Assembly (NCBI RefSeq): GCF_011745365.1
Contig: NW_024468912.1
Location: 2,604,001 to 2,668,000 of the forward strand
Length of the DNA stretch: 64,000 nt
Direction of reading: 5' to 3'
DNA from: Cryphonectria parasitica EP155
Lineage: Eukaryota > Ascomycota > Sordariomycetes > Diaporthales > Cryphonectriaceae
Below the pieces are notes generated by a model that searched no databases, was not told the DNA's origin, and saw only the letters and a program-made list of their open reading frames with translations. Positions 11,107 through 24,106 of the stretch are shown piece after piece. Numbering within the stretch: position 1 is the stretch's first letter; the number at the start of each line of letters is the position of its first letter. Position numbers and translations under genes: made by a program.

Positions 11107-13352
11107 GCAACTATCTCTCTCTTTTTTCCCCGCTTCTTTCTTTCTTGCTCGCTTTTCATACTATATCTCCTCGACTTTTTCTTTCTTCTTTTTATTTTAT
11201 TTTTATATGGCGTTTTGAACAAAGCATGCATATTGGGGGAAGCAACATAGACGGTACGGTAGCTATCTCCCGGCGTGGCGTTGGTTCTCCCTTCTTGCTT
11301 TTCTTTTCCGTTCCTGTTGGCCTTCTATTTTCATCATGAAGACTGGGTGCTTAATACCATCATGAAATTATCTCTTGCTGTGGGAGAATTACGGGCTACA
11401 TCATGATTAGTATTTCACATCCTTCACGATCTGCATCATGTGGAGTTTATCTGGGTCTGCCACTCGCCTAGGGTATGAAGGGAGGCGTGGGTGATTTAGG
11501 TTATGGGATACAGAGGTGGTTTACGAGGGAAGAGAAAGAAAAAAAAATTGCATGTTACGGCTTTCAGATTTGGGATACTAAGGTCTCAAGGCGGAAGGGA
11601 TAACGCATCATGACTTACACACACAAAATATCTGTTAGACAGCGTCCTTCTTGCCCTGGGGGTGGGGGCGCGAAACCAAGGGGCTTTGGGACAGCGAGGG
11701 CAACCTCAATCCATTTTTACGTTGATGATGTGACTAAACCATATCTCCTTCCCACTCGATTTCCACTTCTCTGTTCATGTCAACTTGGGTTTAACTTGAC
11801 CTGTCTCCTTGCGATCTGCGTTGACGCCACTGGATTGCCTGGCAATGTACACCCACAAGGTCCGAGGTGATCGATCTTCTTGTCAACGTACGACACAAGC
11901 CGTCTTTGATCACGACACGGCGCCCCCGCCCCAGCGGCCGCCCCCCCCCCCCTTCCTCTTCCTCACCGCCTGGCAATTGGAAAATAGCACCTGAATTATT
12001 GTATCTTGTGGTCAGCGCCACAACATGAGGGAGGCTTCCTTGATCGGACCAGATACAGACATTGCCCGGCTTTTCCCCAGACACACGCGGCTATTCCTCA
12101 GCCACACACACGGCTGCATTACAGCGAAAGAGTAACAGACAGCCACACAAGAGAGGATGTCAAAAGTGGTACGGCGCCACAGTCCGTCCCCCAAGTGAGA
12201 CACGCCGTAAGCCTAGGCAGCGAAGGGGGGCGGTATGGGCGGACAGATAAAATGGACAGCCCAAGAATGGGTGATACTTTTGCCGACCGAAATCGCATTT
12301 GGGGGTTGGAGGGGGGGGGGGAGCAAGAAACACAGAGCTTTGTTCTTTTTTCAAGACATGACACACTTGTGAGACATCTGGCATAGCCGGTTGATACTGG
12401 GACAGGCAATGGCGTGGTATGGCTTTCATATAGATCTCAGTAGGCCTCAGTAGGCCAGAAAGAACAAGTGTGCAACCAGAACGGGTAGCCAAGTCCCCAG
12501 TTAGTCACAAGTCAACATCACGTCACGTCTACCACCATGTTATCGGAGCCTTTGTTACGCAGACCGAAAAAAAAAGAAAAAAGGGACTTTGGTTTGCCAG
12601 AGTAATGTGCCTACACAAGTATTTCATTCCCGTCTGTGTGGGTCGACGTTTTGTGTTTTCGTTTTTTTATTTTTAATGTATATACATGGAGAAAGAAAAA
12701 AAAGAACAGCATGTGTGTTGTGTTGTGCTGCTATGTTTTACGGTAACGCCTTGTCCCGAAAGGGGGAAAAAGATGAGTCGGCAGGCTTCACAGATATAGG
12801 TGAGACATGGGAGTGGTAGCGGTATTTAGTAAGAGCCGAGAGAACGGTGTAAGAGGAACCATGGCAGTTGGGGCCGGCAAAACCTTCACAGGAGTGAGGA
12901 AGGAAAATGAGGCTGGAACAGGGGACAAGAAGAGAAGCACAGCGTTGAGGAAAAAGGGTGATTACAAGATTTGGAATCTCGAAATGGTAAAGAAACCAAG
13001 CTCTATGTTTGTTTGCACATTATGTTTGTAGCATACAATTTGAACAAGAAAGAAAGGAGAAAAAAAACCCCCTTCTGCTTCTTCCTTCTCTATCTTGTCT
13101 TATGATAAATGTAACCTGATAAATGTAACCGTCTGTCTTGTCTGCCTGTCTCCGATGCGACTCAATCCTCGTCGACCGGCAAGTTAGAAAGAAATCAAAG
13201 AAGATCTGAACAGGGTCTCTATCCAGAAACGCCTACTCCAAAGTTGTTGACATTGCTCTCATAGGCGACCCCCCCCCCCCCAAAGGGGGAAAAAAAAAAA
13301 AGAGAACCACCAAAAATCCACCCTTTCTTTGATGGTAGTATGAAGAACTGCT
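11107..13352. other. Intergenic region between RGS gene and GUT2 (tail-to-tail)
   Basis: This is 2.2 kb holding the 3' ends of two convergent genes. It contains T-rich, A-rich and C-rich homopolymer runs (C-run near 11941) and a tandem 14-base duplication at 13103-13130. No coding frame shows family motifs, and I see no RNA gene. Confidence 0.6.
13103..13130. repeat. Tandem 14-bp duplication
   Basis: TGATAAATGTAACC occurs twice back to back, about 220 bases downstream of the GUT2 stop codon. Confidence 0.85.
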
Positions 13353-15519
13353 TTACTCGGCAGCATCTTGAATGGGCTTGTTATGTCTTGCGTAGAGCTT
13401 GAACTCCTCCGAGGTGGTGAAATCGAGCTTGGCCTGCTCGACCTGCTTTCGCGTTGCATTGAGCATGGGCTTGGGCAGTCCCATCGACTCAAGGAACGCA
13501 ACAGCTTCAAAGGGGTGTGAGTTAGCTTTGATCATACTTTGGATGCTGGATCTCGGTGTGTTCACTGATAAGATTCTTCTGTTCAGGAGGGGGGGGGGAA
13601 AAGGGAAGAAACTTACTATCTTTCCACTCAACCTCCTGTCGCCTCTTGTCCCACTTGAGCTCTTCAGCCATGACATCAATGACCTTGGGAAGGGCCTCGA
13701 GGGCGGCCTGGGCATTGAGGAATGCCAACCTCATCCTCCTGGCCAGCACATCGACCGCAGTCTGTGCATACTCATGGCGGACGGCGTAGCGGATCTCTCC
13801 GTCGACAAAAGGATAGAGCTGGGAGATGCGCTCGCCGCGCGCGGGGAAGCGGTGTTCCGTCGGCTTGCACAGGGAGGCGACAGTCCATGCGCGATCACCA
13901 TAGCTCTCTGTGAGGTGCTTGGCGACCTCCGTCTCCACACCAAAGTGCTGTATGATGTGGATGAAGAGGGTGCGGCTGAACCCGTGGGCACCTATCAGCC
14001 TGACCTTGTGTGTCTGGCACGAGCCGTCCAGTATGGCGCCGTCGTCGATAATGTCCGTGCCGCTGACACGAGGGGCATCCACCACAGGGCGCGTGCGCAG
14101 CCCAAACTCCTTGACAGCGGCGTCGACGCACTCCTCGGCCATCTGGCGGTAGGTAGTCCACTTGCCACCAGCGCAGGTCACCAGGCCCGAGTCGGAGATA
14201 TCGATCAAGTGGTTGCGGACCAGAGACTCGGTGTTCTTGGCCTTGGGGTCCTTAACCAGAGGCCGCAGCCCAGACCAGGCGGCCAGCACGTCTCCCTCCC
14301 GGACGTTGATGTCCGGCGAGAGGTAGTGCCGGATCTCGTTCAGAATCCACTTGATCGACTCGTCGTCAGGCAGAGGGTCCTTGGAGACGGATGCAGGCTT
14401 GTCCGTCGTGCCGGCGATTGTGTTGCCCTGCCATGGGAGGAAGAAGATGACACGGCCATCCGACGTAGACGGGTCGAGCAGGCCCATCTTGCCGGGGCTG
14501 TAGTAGCCAGGCAGGATGATGTGCACGCCCGAGGCCGGGGCAACAATCTCCTTGCAGTCTTGGTTGTCGAGCTTCCGGATGCCGTCGGTAAAGGGACCCG
14601 TGCAGTTGATGATGCACTTTGCCTTGATGTTGAACTCCTCGCCCGTCTTGCCGTCCCTCTCGGGGACCAAGTCCTTGACCCTGGCACCGCAGAGCCTGCC
14701 GCCGGCGTCCTTGTCCAGGCCTGTGACCTCCATGTGGGTGACGGTGGTGGCGCCATACAGGGCTGCGGTCATGGCGATGGAGACGTTCATGCGGGAGTCG
14801 TTATGGGCACCGTCGTAGTAGACCAGGGCGCCGACCAGGTCTGTCCTCTTGAGCATGGGAAAGGCGTCGATGGCCTTGCTCTTGGTGAGGAAGTAGGAGC
14901 TCTCAATGCCCTCGCTGCCGGCCAGGAGGTCGTAGAACTTGGTGCCGGCCCAGTAGTAGGGGATCTTCCACCACTTGTCGAGGGGCAGCATGATGGGGAG
15001 CCACATGCTGAGGTGGGGCGCAGTCTGCAAGAAGTATTTGCGCTCCTTGAGGGCCTCCCTCACGAGCTGGTACTGGGCGTAGTCGAGGTTCCAGACGGCC
15101 TTCTCGAGGTAGCGGACGCCGCCGTGGACGAGCTTTGTGCTCTTGCTGCTGGTGCCGGAGCTGAAGTCGTCACGCTCGACGAGGGCGACCTTGAGACCGC
15201 GGGTGGCCGCATCAAGGGCGACACCGGAGCCTGTGGCACCGCCACCTATCACCAGAACATCGTATTCCTTTTCAGGCTCGGCTGCACTCCTCTTGAGGTC
15301 TGCTATCTGTTCTAGACGGGACTTCTCGCGAGGGAAACGCGGCGGCTTGAAGTTGCCGTCCGCGCCGTACACAGGAGGGACGGCTGGTGGCTCGTGGCCG
15401 GGTATCTCGCGAGGCCGGTATGCGTAGACAACGAGACCACCTGCTACAGTGGCGATGGAGGCTGGAACGGCAAGCCGCCGTAATAGACCAGGGCGGGCAG
15501 ATTTTGTGAAGGCCGGCAT
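13353..15519 (-). CDS. GUT2: Mitochondrial FAD-dependent glycerol-3-phosphate dehydrogenase
   Basis: Oxidises glycerol 3-phosphate to dihydroxyacetone phosphate on the outer face of the inner mitochondrial membrane and passes electrons to ubiquinone. Two exons: 15519-13617 and 13504-13353, with a 112-nt intron (GTAAGT donor at 13616, GCTAAC branch, AG at 13506-13505). The spliced product is 684 aa, normal for fungi. Residues 1-15 are a basic presequence and about 16-34 a membrane anchor. The FAD dinucleotide motif VIGGGATGSG is at about 90-99, followed by the family signature SSGTSSKSTKLVHGGVRYLE. The C-terminal DAO_C-type domain continues across the intron into VAFLESMGLPKP. A 638-codon frame on the opposite strand is a codon-bias shadow. 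The gene supports glycerol use and the G3P shuttle. Confidence 0.96.
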
Positions 15520-17211
15520 CTTGTACGTCGTCTCGGGAGTTTATGGGCGGCGGCGGGCGGCGGCGAAGAGGAGGAGATGGAGGAGGCGGAGGAAGAGGAC
15601 TTTGCGTGTTTATGCCGGGGTCGCAAAGAGGTAGCCCTTGTCGGGGGCGAGCACAAGAACCTCTAAGGGGAGGTGGTGAGCAAGCACGCCCGGTCTCTCA
15701 AAGAAAGAAAAAAAATTGACCAAGACTCCTATTTCCAAAAAATGAAATGGCTGTGTTAGCTACTTCAAAGCTGACAAGCGACAGAAGCGAGGGGATACTC
15801 GAGAACATGGGCACTCACGAAAAGGAGGAGGGGAAGAGGATGAGGTGGCAAGCAGATGCTGTTGCAGGAGAGGATTAGGAGGACAACATCGTTGGGAGGT
15901 TGATTTCAGGTGTACTCGAGTAAGTGTAGTGTACTGTAGTGTGTGTTTGTGGGAAGGACGAGGCGTAGGGTGGAGGACGATGACGTTGAATTGTGGGCTT
16001 TAATTGATGGACGGACTGTTCCTGCCCTCGAGTGCTCACCAGCAAAGACTGACCCTCCCCGATAATTGTCCGTGTCAGTAGATTTTGATACACACAGTAC
16101 CTTTATGAGAGTGTCCTTTTTCCAACCCTTCTCTTTTCTTCTTCTTTTCCTTCCTATCTTTCCCAGTGCCTTCTTTCGTTTTTAATCGTATGCGTTATTT
16201 GTGACCAACCCAGGATTAACAGTATTTATGTCTTTAGGAGAGACGAGGAGGAAAGAGAAGACACATAGAGAGACCGAAGGAAGGTAACAGGAAGAAAAGA
16301 AAAGAAAGAAAATAAATCATAAAAAAAAAAAAAAAGGGTAAGAATGCCAATGAGAGAGAAAAATGCCCCTCTCTAGACATGTATTTGTTGGAGAAACACC
16401 ATCATAGTCTGCAGCACTATGGTAATTGTGATAGTACACAAGCGATCCCTGCTAAGCTTTCCTTCACCCCACGCCTGCGGATTGCCCAGTTGGGTGATCC
16501 TGCGCAGGCCGGGCAAAGCTGGGGGTGGCAGACCTCCGCAGGAACAAACCGTGCCCCAACAGGGCCCTTTTTCCCCTCCCTTCCCCCCACTAAAACCACA
16601 GTGGGCAGAGTGGGCAATCCCCCAACCTGGCCTCCCACCCCCGCCAAGGTTCCCGTTGAACCCCCCCTGGGGCGACGTCCCCCTGAAGGAAAATAAAGTA
16701 GTGCAGTAGTACCGTCAGTAGTACTGCCATGTCCCGGCGGCTCTTCGGCGGGAAGAAAATCCTCCAATCATTTCTTCATCACCCTCCCAGTTTTTCCGAC
16801 CTCGCCCATAATATCATCCTCTTGTCTTTGTCTTTGCCATTGATTATGTACTTGTTACTTTTATACTTCAAGTAATGTTGTGTCAATAATGTACATTTGT
16901 ATAAACTATCATCCTACGGAGATTTTGTGGCTGACAAAGACACATTATGTATGTGTACGGGCGAGGAAAAGGAGAGGTGGCTGCGTCTTCAAAGATGATA
17001 ATACTAGTATGACTGCTACGGCTATTACTACTACTAATCATTCATCATAATCATAACAGCTATAATAATAATAATACAACGCCCACTACACACGCTTCAC
17101 ACCACTCACAACCACAATAGAGTTGAGCTTGCACAAGGGGCCGTGAATCAATCATACATTATGAATCTCAATTTATCCTCTTCATCTTCCTTCACACCTT
17201 CATCATGATCC
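15520..17211. other. Intergenic region upstream of GUT2
   Basis: It holds the GUT2 promoter and the 3' flank of the MHYT gene. Poly-A (near 16321) and polypyrimidine tracts, an AT-rich ATA/TAC low-complexity patch near 17010-17080, and AGTACT-type motifs near 16700 are present. No supported gene. Confidence 0.6.
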
Positions 17212-20200
17212 TCACCTCGCCTCCACGCAGAACCCCACCAACTCGTCTACAAAGGTCGGCACCTCGGTCAGCTTCTCCGCCTCCACGTTCGACACCTGCA
17301 CGCCCGCCCCAATGTGTACGCTCGTCCGATGCGCCGCCAGCGGCTTCATTTCGATCCCTGCCGTCGGCACCCCACCTCCGCTGCTCACAGTCGCCGACGG
17401 CCCACCGGGGTAATGAGCAGCAGCAGCAGCCGCTGTCCCCAGCTCAGCCCCAGGCCTCTTCATCTCCGCCGGCGACGGAGTGTTCGCCTCTCCTGTCGGC
17501 CCCGCCTGGTGAAGGTGGTGGTGGTATTGGGGCCCTCCCTCGCTTCCCCGCCGCTGGATCAGTGGTCTTGACTGCTCAGCTGACCGGTGCCTGCTGCTCA
17601 CAGGGCTATGGCGGGCTGGTACATCCGACATATCCCCTGCAGGCCGCACGTTGACTGTGATCTCCTGCGACACCATGATACCACCAAAGGACGACGGCTG
17701 CTGCTGGTGCTGGTGGTGGTGGTGATGGTGGTGCTGCTGCTGCTGGTGGTGGTGGTGGTATGGCATTGGCGACGCTGACGAAGCGGTTGACATTGGAGAT
17801 TGAGGTACTGTGTGCGGCTGCTGCTCGTCTGTACCGTATGCCGGCGGCGGCGACGACCCTAGGCTGCGCTCGTAGCCTGCGTGGTCTGAGCCGGGGCTGG
17901 TCTCTTCGCCGCTGTGCCGTCCGTTCCACAACTTGAGCGTCGACGTCGTCTGGTCCGAGGCGGCGCCTGAGTCTATGCGCCGGAGCACCATCGGGATCGG
18001 CTTGCCGTCAGAGTCCACCGCGCCTCCGCCTCTTGTGCTGCCGCCCGACGTGTGCGGCCGAGGGAGGCGGAAGATCCTGTCCGTTATCCTGCCGTCCCGC
18101 ACCGAGGTCCGTCGTGTGTGGCCCAGCGCCAGCGCCTTCGGCTTCGTCGGGTGTGTTGCCAGGGGAACTGCGTTGATGATGGGAGCGATGTCGCGGTGCA
18201 CCGACCTGGTGAAGACCAGGTGGTTGGGCGAGTCCTTGTACACGAGCTGGTGCACCTTGAACAGGTTGAGGGGCACAAACCCGCACTGTGGGCTCTCCAC
18301 GTGCATATGGATGGAGATGACGATCCTAAATGTGATGACGGTACATGTGCCCGGCCCCGACCCTGGCGACACGGGTCGGCACGGCACCTCCACTGTTCTG
18401 GGGCAGAGTACTGCCTCGTCAAACACCTTGTCCTCCAGCCAGCCGCGGAGCGCCTCGATGCTGTCCGTCAGCTGTGACGCGAACGTCACCTCCTTGGGCG
18501 ACAGGTTCTGCAGGCTGTTGAGCCTCCTGACGATCTGGCTCGGGGTCATGCGTTCCAGCTGCCGGAGGAAGGTCAGCTGCCACGCGTCCAGCCGGGCCAG
18601 TGGCATCTGCACCGCCGGGAGGAGGTTCCGTGCATCTCGCCGGGCTAGGACGTCGAAGCCGTAGGCATTGTTCACCCGGGCCCGTACACCAAAGAGGGCG
18701 ACGTGCACGCCTGGCTCCATAATTCGGTTCTCCTCCGCATAGCCGGCCATATCCCGAAGCTTGTCCTCGAAGCCCCACGTCTTGATCTGCATGGATGACC
18801 CGATGATCCCGCTGACCTGGTGCAGCTCTGCGAAGCGATAGCCGGCGGCCGTGAGGGCCTGCACTTCACTGTTGCTCTCGACGCGGCGGACGAGGAACAT
18901 GAGACTGCCACGACCGAGCTCAGAGATTTGTTGGCGGACCAGTCCCTTCTCGGCCTGGTCCTCACTGACCGAGCCGCTCGTGGTCGGGCCCTCTGGCAGG
19001 CTTTCTTTGCGGGAGCCGAGGTTGTCCCCTTCCGATACAGAGCGCTCGACATCCTGCTGGCACCGGCGCACCGGGGCCTGTTGTACGGCATGGCCGCCAC
19101 CAGTCGCGATGATTTGGTCCCAGAGGATGCCGACGTTGGTCAGCGGGGTCTTGAGCTGGTCCGCCAGCCCTGCCGCCGCGGCGCAGAAGAGCTCGCGAAA
19201 GATGATATCATAGTTCTCGATCAGCTCGCCATGGTCCGTGATGAGCTTGATGTCCCCGCTGATATTGTCGCGCCCAGTGTGTGGGAGGTGGCCAAGGTGG
19301 TTCGTGATCCCGCCGATGATGCTGGTGATACTGGACCAGTTCCTGGAGACCTGGAACACCCAGTGGAACAACGGATGGGCGACAGTGAAGGAATCCTGCG
19401 GTGTCCTCTCCAGGAAGGTCTTGGTGATCTTCTCGCTCGGCAGCAGGCCGTCTGTACTGACAAGTACGCGGCCGTGCTTGTCGAAGACAGCTGCAGCCAA
19501 CACCACCTGTTGTGCTTTGCTGGCATAATGCTGCCTGAGACGTGCAGCATACATGGCGAAGCCTGCCATGATGACACAGGCCCCTATCGACTAGAAATCA
19601 CGCTCCAAGGTTAGCGGGAGAGGCGATGCTGGGGGGATGAAGGTGATAGCACCCAGGCGGACTGCTTACCAGACAGATGACGACGATAACGGTGGTGTTT
19701 CTCGACAGCTGATCGGTCCCGGCAAGAGACACCAGCTTGTATTGTGTCCCAGTAGAGGCACACCAGTGCATTCCCGAAACCGCACCGGCCAGTAACACCG
19801 CAGACATGCCTCTCTTCCACCACGAGTTGGTCCACGAAGACCGAAGGACGAAAAACACCGAGAGGGCAATGATGCTGGCCGCGACGGCGATGAGGGCTGC
19901 TCCAACGACGTTGGGCACGTTATAGATACAGACATAGTTGTTGATGGACGCATTTCCCAGGTAGTGCATGCCACAGATGGCAGCTCCTGCGAGGGTCCCG
20001 CCGACGGCGACACGCCACCAGGAGACCCGCTCGTTGGTACCGATGGCAACAAATGCGGCGAGGAGCACGATGATGGGCATGAAGAAGGAGAGAGCAGTGA
20101 AGCCGCCTGAGTAGGCAATCTGCAGCTGCGGGTTTCCGTCACCAATATCGATGGCACGGTTTCCTATATAATGCATACACCAGATGGCGATACCGCCCAT

Positions 20201-20486
20201 CGTCACGGCTGCAGAGATGAGCAGCAAGCTGCGGCGCATCCGTCAGCCTGAATCCGTCCTCAGTCCAGCCTTGTAGGTTTGTCACAGCACGAGGGAGAAG
20301 AAAAACATACTGGTTGATCCTGCCCTTGGGGGCCGTCCTCCTATTGATCAGTTCAAGTGTCGACGCAGCCCCGATCAGGCTCACGACATAGCTGAGCGTC
20401 ACAAAGCCCGCGTTGAAGGATCGTGGCACGATCTGTCCCTGCCATTGTGCAAGAAGCTGGTCGGCAGACGACGTGTCTGGGACCAT
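17212..20486 (-). CDS. Seven-helix MHYT-domain membrane sensor protein
   Basis: Three exons: 20486-20311, 20228-19670 and 19590-17212; introns of 82 and 79 nt (GTATGT and GTAAGC donors, CTGAC and GCTAAC branches). The product is 1037 aa. About seven membrane helices fill residues 25-265. Motifs of the MHYT family sit near helix ends: CMHYIGN (76-82), GMHYLGN (145-151) and GMHWCAS (211-217). Family knowledge: bacterial MHYT domains were proposed to bind copper and sense a diatomic gas, and are fused to GGDEF/EAL or kinase domains. None of those is visible here. Instead a ~770-aa presumably cytosolic part begins with VLAAAVFDKHGRVLVSTDG, a PAS-like or profilin-like beta pattern by eye. A His/Gln-rich run encoded at 17695-17765 lies near residues 855-877, followed by a disordered Ser/Pro tail. 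Function is unknown. Confidence 0.88.
17695..17765 (-). repeat. His/Gln-encoding triplet repeat inside the MHYT gene
   Basis: CAC/CAG-type triplets on the minus strand encode clusters of four and seven His mixed with Gln. The repeat is in frame and so probably length-polymorphic. Confidence 0.85.
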
Positions 20487-23400
20487 GATGTCGAATTTTC
20501 GTCCCGGGAAACTGGGTGTGTTCTTGAGGCCTCAAAGAAGATGTCTAGTTGCGTTGGTCACACTATGAAGAACGCAGTGGAAAGACCAAAACGGCACACC
20601 GAGACCGTTCCCTCAACTGAGAGGGAGACAAAGAGAGGGCGGGGAAGGGACAGAGAGCGAGGCGTCTTCAGGATGGATGATGATATACAAGTTCAAAAGA
20701 TATCCGGCCACACCCCGTCGACTGCTGGCACTTCTCACAAGGGACGTCAGAAGGTCCAAACGTGCAGATGACTAGGCGGTCATCCTTGATTTGGAAGGGG
20801 CTCCGCTTGAAGATCTGCCAGCAAATGTTCTGTGCCAGACCGGACAAGATGGCACGGCCGACAGAATATTAAGTGCAAAGATTACTCTTGTCGTTCGTTA
20901 TTACTCCCGAGGTGACGGATGAGGGAGTCCTGGCCAACGAGCCGGACAACAACGGCTATTAGTCCAGGGTCCGATCTGAGGCGCTACCGAGAAGGTCCAA
21001 GGGCGGAAGTCTGTGGGGAGGGGAAAACGGCGACAAAATTTCCCAAGGATCAACAAAACAGCTAAAGAGGTAGTGCGTTTCTCTTTTTCTCTCTCTCTCT
21101 CTGTGTTGGTAATCTGAGGGGGGGCCTGCTGAATCAGGGGTGATTTTCCTTCGAACCGCTCGTCGCGGCGTGGGGCGACCATTGTTCCTGAGATACGAGT
21201 CCGGCATGAAAAGAGCTTCTCAGACCAGCCGAACAACGGTGAGGCACACATAGCAGGGAGGTTGCCACTATGGCACTCCCGCTTGTGGACGTGACTGGAA
21301 CCAAGGGAGAAAAGTGGTTGGGATGACGGCACGTTGAGAGGTTGACAACCTGTGAGTGACCGTAGAGTAAGACACTCTTTTGTTATCCCCTGCCGTGAAG
21401 CTCCCGGATGCAAGTCTGCGTCGAGGGTGTCAATAAGTGGCGACAGTGCCGAGATTCTCAAAAACAAGCAAGCACTAGTTTCCTCTCGTGGCGTCCTGGT
21501 GTGTCTGTCGAACGGCCTGAGCAGGTTTGGGCTAGCCAGTCCTGGGTGTCTTGGGCCGAGTCTCTCTCTTGTGAGAGTACAGTTGATGCGTATGCGAGTG
21601 GTTAGCACTGGTCTTAGATCTCGAGACGCCATCCTGGATGAGGTCAGTGTTCTGGGTCGCCGAGGTGTGCAGCTGTGGTGAGCCGAGCAAACCGAATAGT
21701 TCCAGTCGTGGGTCACAGGCCAAGTCCTGAGAAGTATGTAGGAGCGGCAGAGAAAGCAACCCTGCGGGAATTAGGAAAAAGAAAAGTCTGAGACCTGTTC
21801 CAACCACAGACGAAGAAAAAACGCGAGAAGCAACACTGCTGGTGCTTCTTCTTCCCCCGTTGCCCTCCTCTTCCCGTTCTCCTTTTCTTCTTCCTCTTCT
21901 TCTCCCCTCTTTCACTCTCCGCTCACTCTCCCCTATGAGACATCCCAAGCGTGGCCCAGTAAACGTATCACGTGAACTCTTTTCAAGGCGTGCCCTCGTA
22001 CGACCCAGGAAAATCGATCTATTCCTGCCAGAGATCTTGAGTAGTATCAAAAAACACCCTGTCACCGTCTAGGCATCAACGCAGAGCAGGGGGGAGCCCC
22101 TGTGTAGGATCATTTAGGTGTTGATCATGGCAGAGACAAGAGTAACACGCAATTATTGGTGATGATAAGAGAAGTCAGTCCATCAACCTCCTCGGCACGT
22201 CTCCATGTCCTGTACTACTTAGTACTGCATGTGGCTATGGTTTGTTTCGATCCGTGTCCGAGCCCGCGCATACTGCCAATAAGAAGAAAGTGATTGACTA
22301 GGCGATCGCGCGGTCGAGCAGTAAGACCAAGCAGGGATATCAAGATTTGGCGTCGAATCGCAGTCACGGATTGAGTACGGCGGTACAGAGTGGTCTTGTC
22401 CTTCCTGGTCCTTTTTGGTGGGTCGTAACTCAACTTCGACCTCGGGACTCTCCGTGAATGCTTCTGTACTATGGTACACTGCTAGTATGATTAGGATTGA
22501 CACGCCGCACATCTGAAAGCGCTCTATCGGTGGAGCTGCTTTGACTTGTGGTACCGGACGTACGGCCGTCTATTTATTGAATAGTTACGATGAGGCTCAG
22601 AAGCGTGCGCGTCTTCAAGAGATTGAACTGCGTCTTTGCGGCTGTGGTCGCCTTGGTGCGCTCTCGGAACTCAAATCACCAAGGGGTTGCTGCCCCAGAG
22701 CGTCGGTCACTCAGCGCTTCAGTAGCCTCTGTCGTTTTTTTTCCCTGCCGATTTTTTCTTCTTTTGTGATCCACTGTCAGGGGCGCACGGACGATGGCGC
22801 CGGACGGCGTGTGAACTAAGTTGTCAACCCTTCTGCGGTTTGACTACGAAGCGTAGAACGACCAGGCTAGAGACAAGTACCTCGGCGGCAAGAGTCAGTG
22901 AGTTGGAGTCATATCCCATATGGCATTACCAGGAAGACAGTGCCTTGCCTCACGGTCCGAGACCCTCGAGTGCTCCGCGCCCAAACCGGGCATGTGCAAC
23001 TGTCAGGGACGACGGCGAGCTGAGGTGCACGAACTCATCAGGCTAGCCCTCACCCAAATGAGAAGAGTCGAAGGCCCGGGATCGGTCTAATTGTAAGCCT
23101 TGAGCAGATGGAGAAGGGATCTCCAGGACGAGGCTCAGCTGACGAGATGGCGATCGTGAATGCACGGACAGGCCGTGAACAGCGTCCCTGCGTGCCAGTC
23201 TATGCCAGGGTGAGCGAATGAGGGATGGATGGGTAGAATGGAAGATGCCCTTTTTGAGATATCATCAGCACAGACGATGGCACTGCCGAGTCAGACGACA
23301 AGCCGCAGGAGGAGCCATCTCGCGCCGAACAGGTGTTCGTCTGTTCGTCTTTGTGCATCGGAGATGACTCGACAGAAGGCTCGTGCTAATGGGTAAGTAA

Positions 23401-24106
23401 TCGTCGTGGGAGAGCTGCTCTTCACTGTCCGAAGGGTGGAGCTTGAATAAATAGCACCTTTGAGTGGTTCACTGATGTGCTGGTACGATGGGAGTCTTCG
23501 CAATGGAGGGCGGCTGCTGTCTCCCGGGTGGGTCGATGGCTGAGGACTCGGCATATCTCACGTACTAAGTACTTAGGCAGGTGAGATGTGATGTGATGTG
23601 TGATAAGTCAAGGAAGGTGAAAATGACATGAGACGCGATATGATGATTATGTGAGGAGGCAAGCGCGACACGGTGAAGTGAGGTGAGGGGTACTTACTTA
23701 CATACTGAACGATTGTGTGTGTGAGGGGCAACTGGTTGATGGCCACTGCCGTTGCGTCATTTGTACATTACAGCATGTACCCACGTAATTATCTTGCTAT
23801 GCATGCAGTTGCAACTCAAAAAATTGAGATCACAAACTCGACCTGCCTCCACGCCTGTATCACCCTCAAACTCACCCACTAACGACGACGGCGGCGGAGG
23901 AAAATCTACAAAGAATCATAATTTACCCTGTTTGCTGGGCACATCTTTACGCTGAGCGTTGCTGCTCCGGTGTTGGTAGCCTCCGAGGTTGCTCCCCTCT
24001 TTCGTCCGTCCAGTATTGAAGTTTTCTCCCTCCTTCGGGTTTTCTCTCTGCTGGCCTCGGCACACAAACCTCGATACCTTTCCCTTTACCGATACAAACC
24101 TCCACT
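20487..24106. other. Divergent 3.6 kb region between MHYT gene and CIA1
   Basis: It carries both promoters and presumably long leaders. A 271-codon minus frame at 20901-21716 has no recognisable motif and atypical composition; I do not call it a gene. Short GC hairpins (for example near 22088) and AGTACT/AAGTACTTAG motifs (22210, 23565, 23690) are present. No tRNA, rRNA or transposon seen. Confidence 0.55.

Noticed and set aside
13399..15315. 638-codon open frame on the plus strand opposite GUT2
   Set aside because: It is the shadow of the GUT2 coding strand with strong codon bias; no motifs, while the minus strand has all dehydrogenase signatures.
20901..21716. 271-codon minus-strand frame in the MHYT/CIA1 intergenic region
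   Set aside because: Arg, Ser, Pro and Thr-rich composition without conserved motif, splice partners or a convincing start; a long chance frame is more likely. Transcript data could reverse this.
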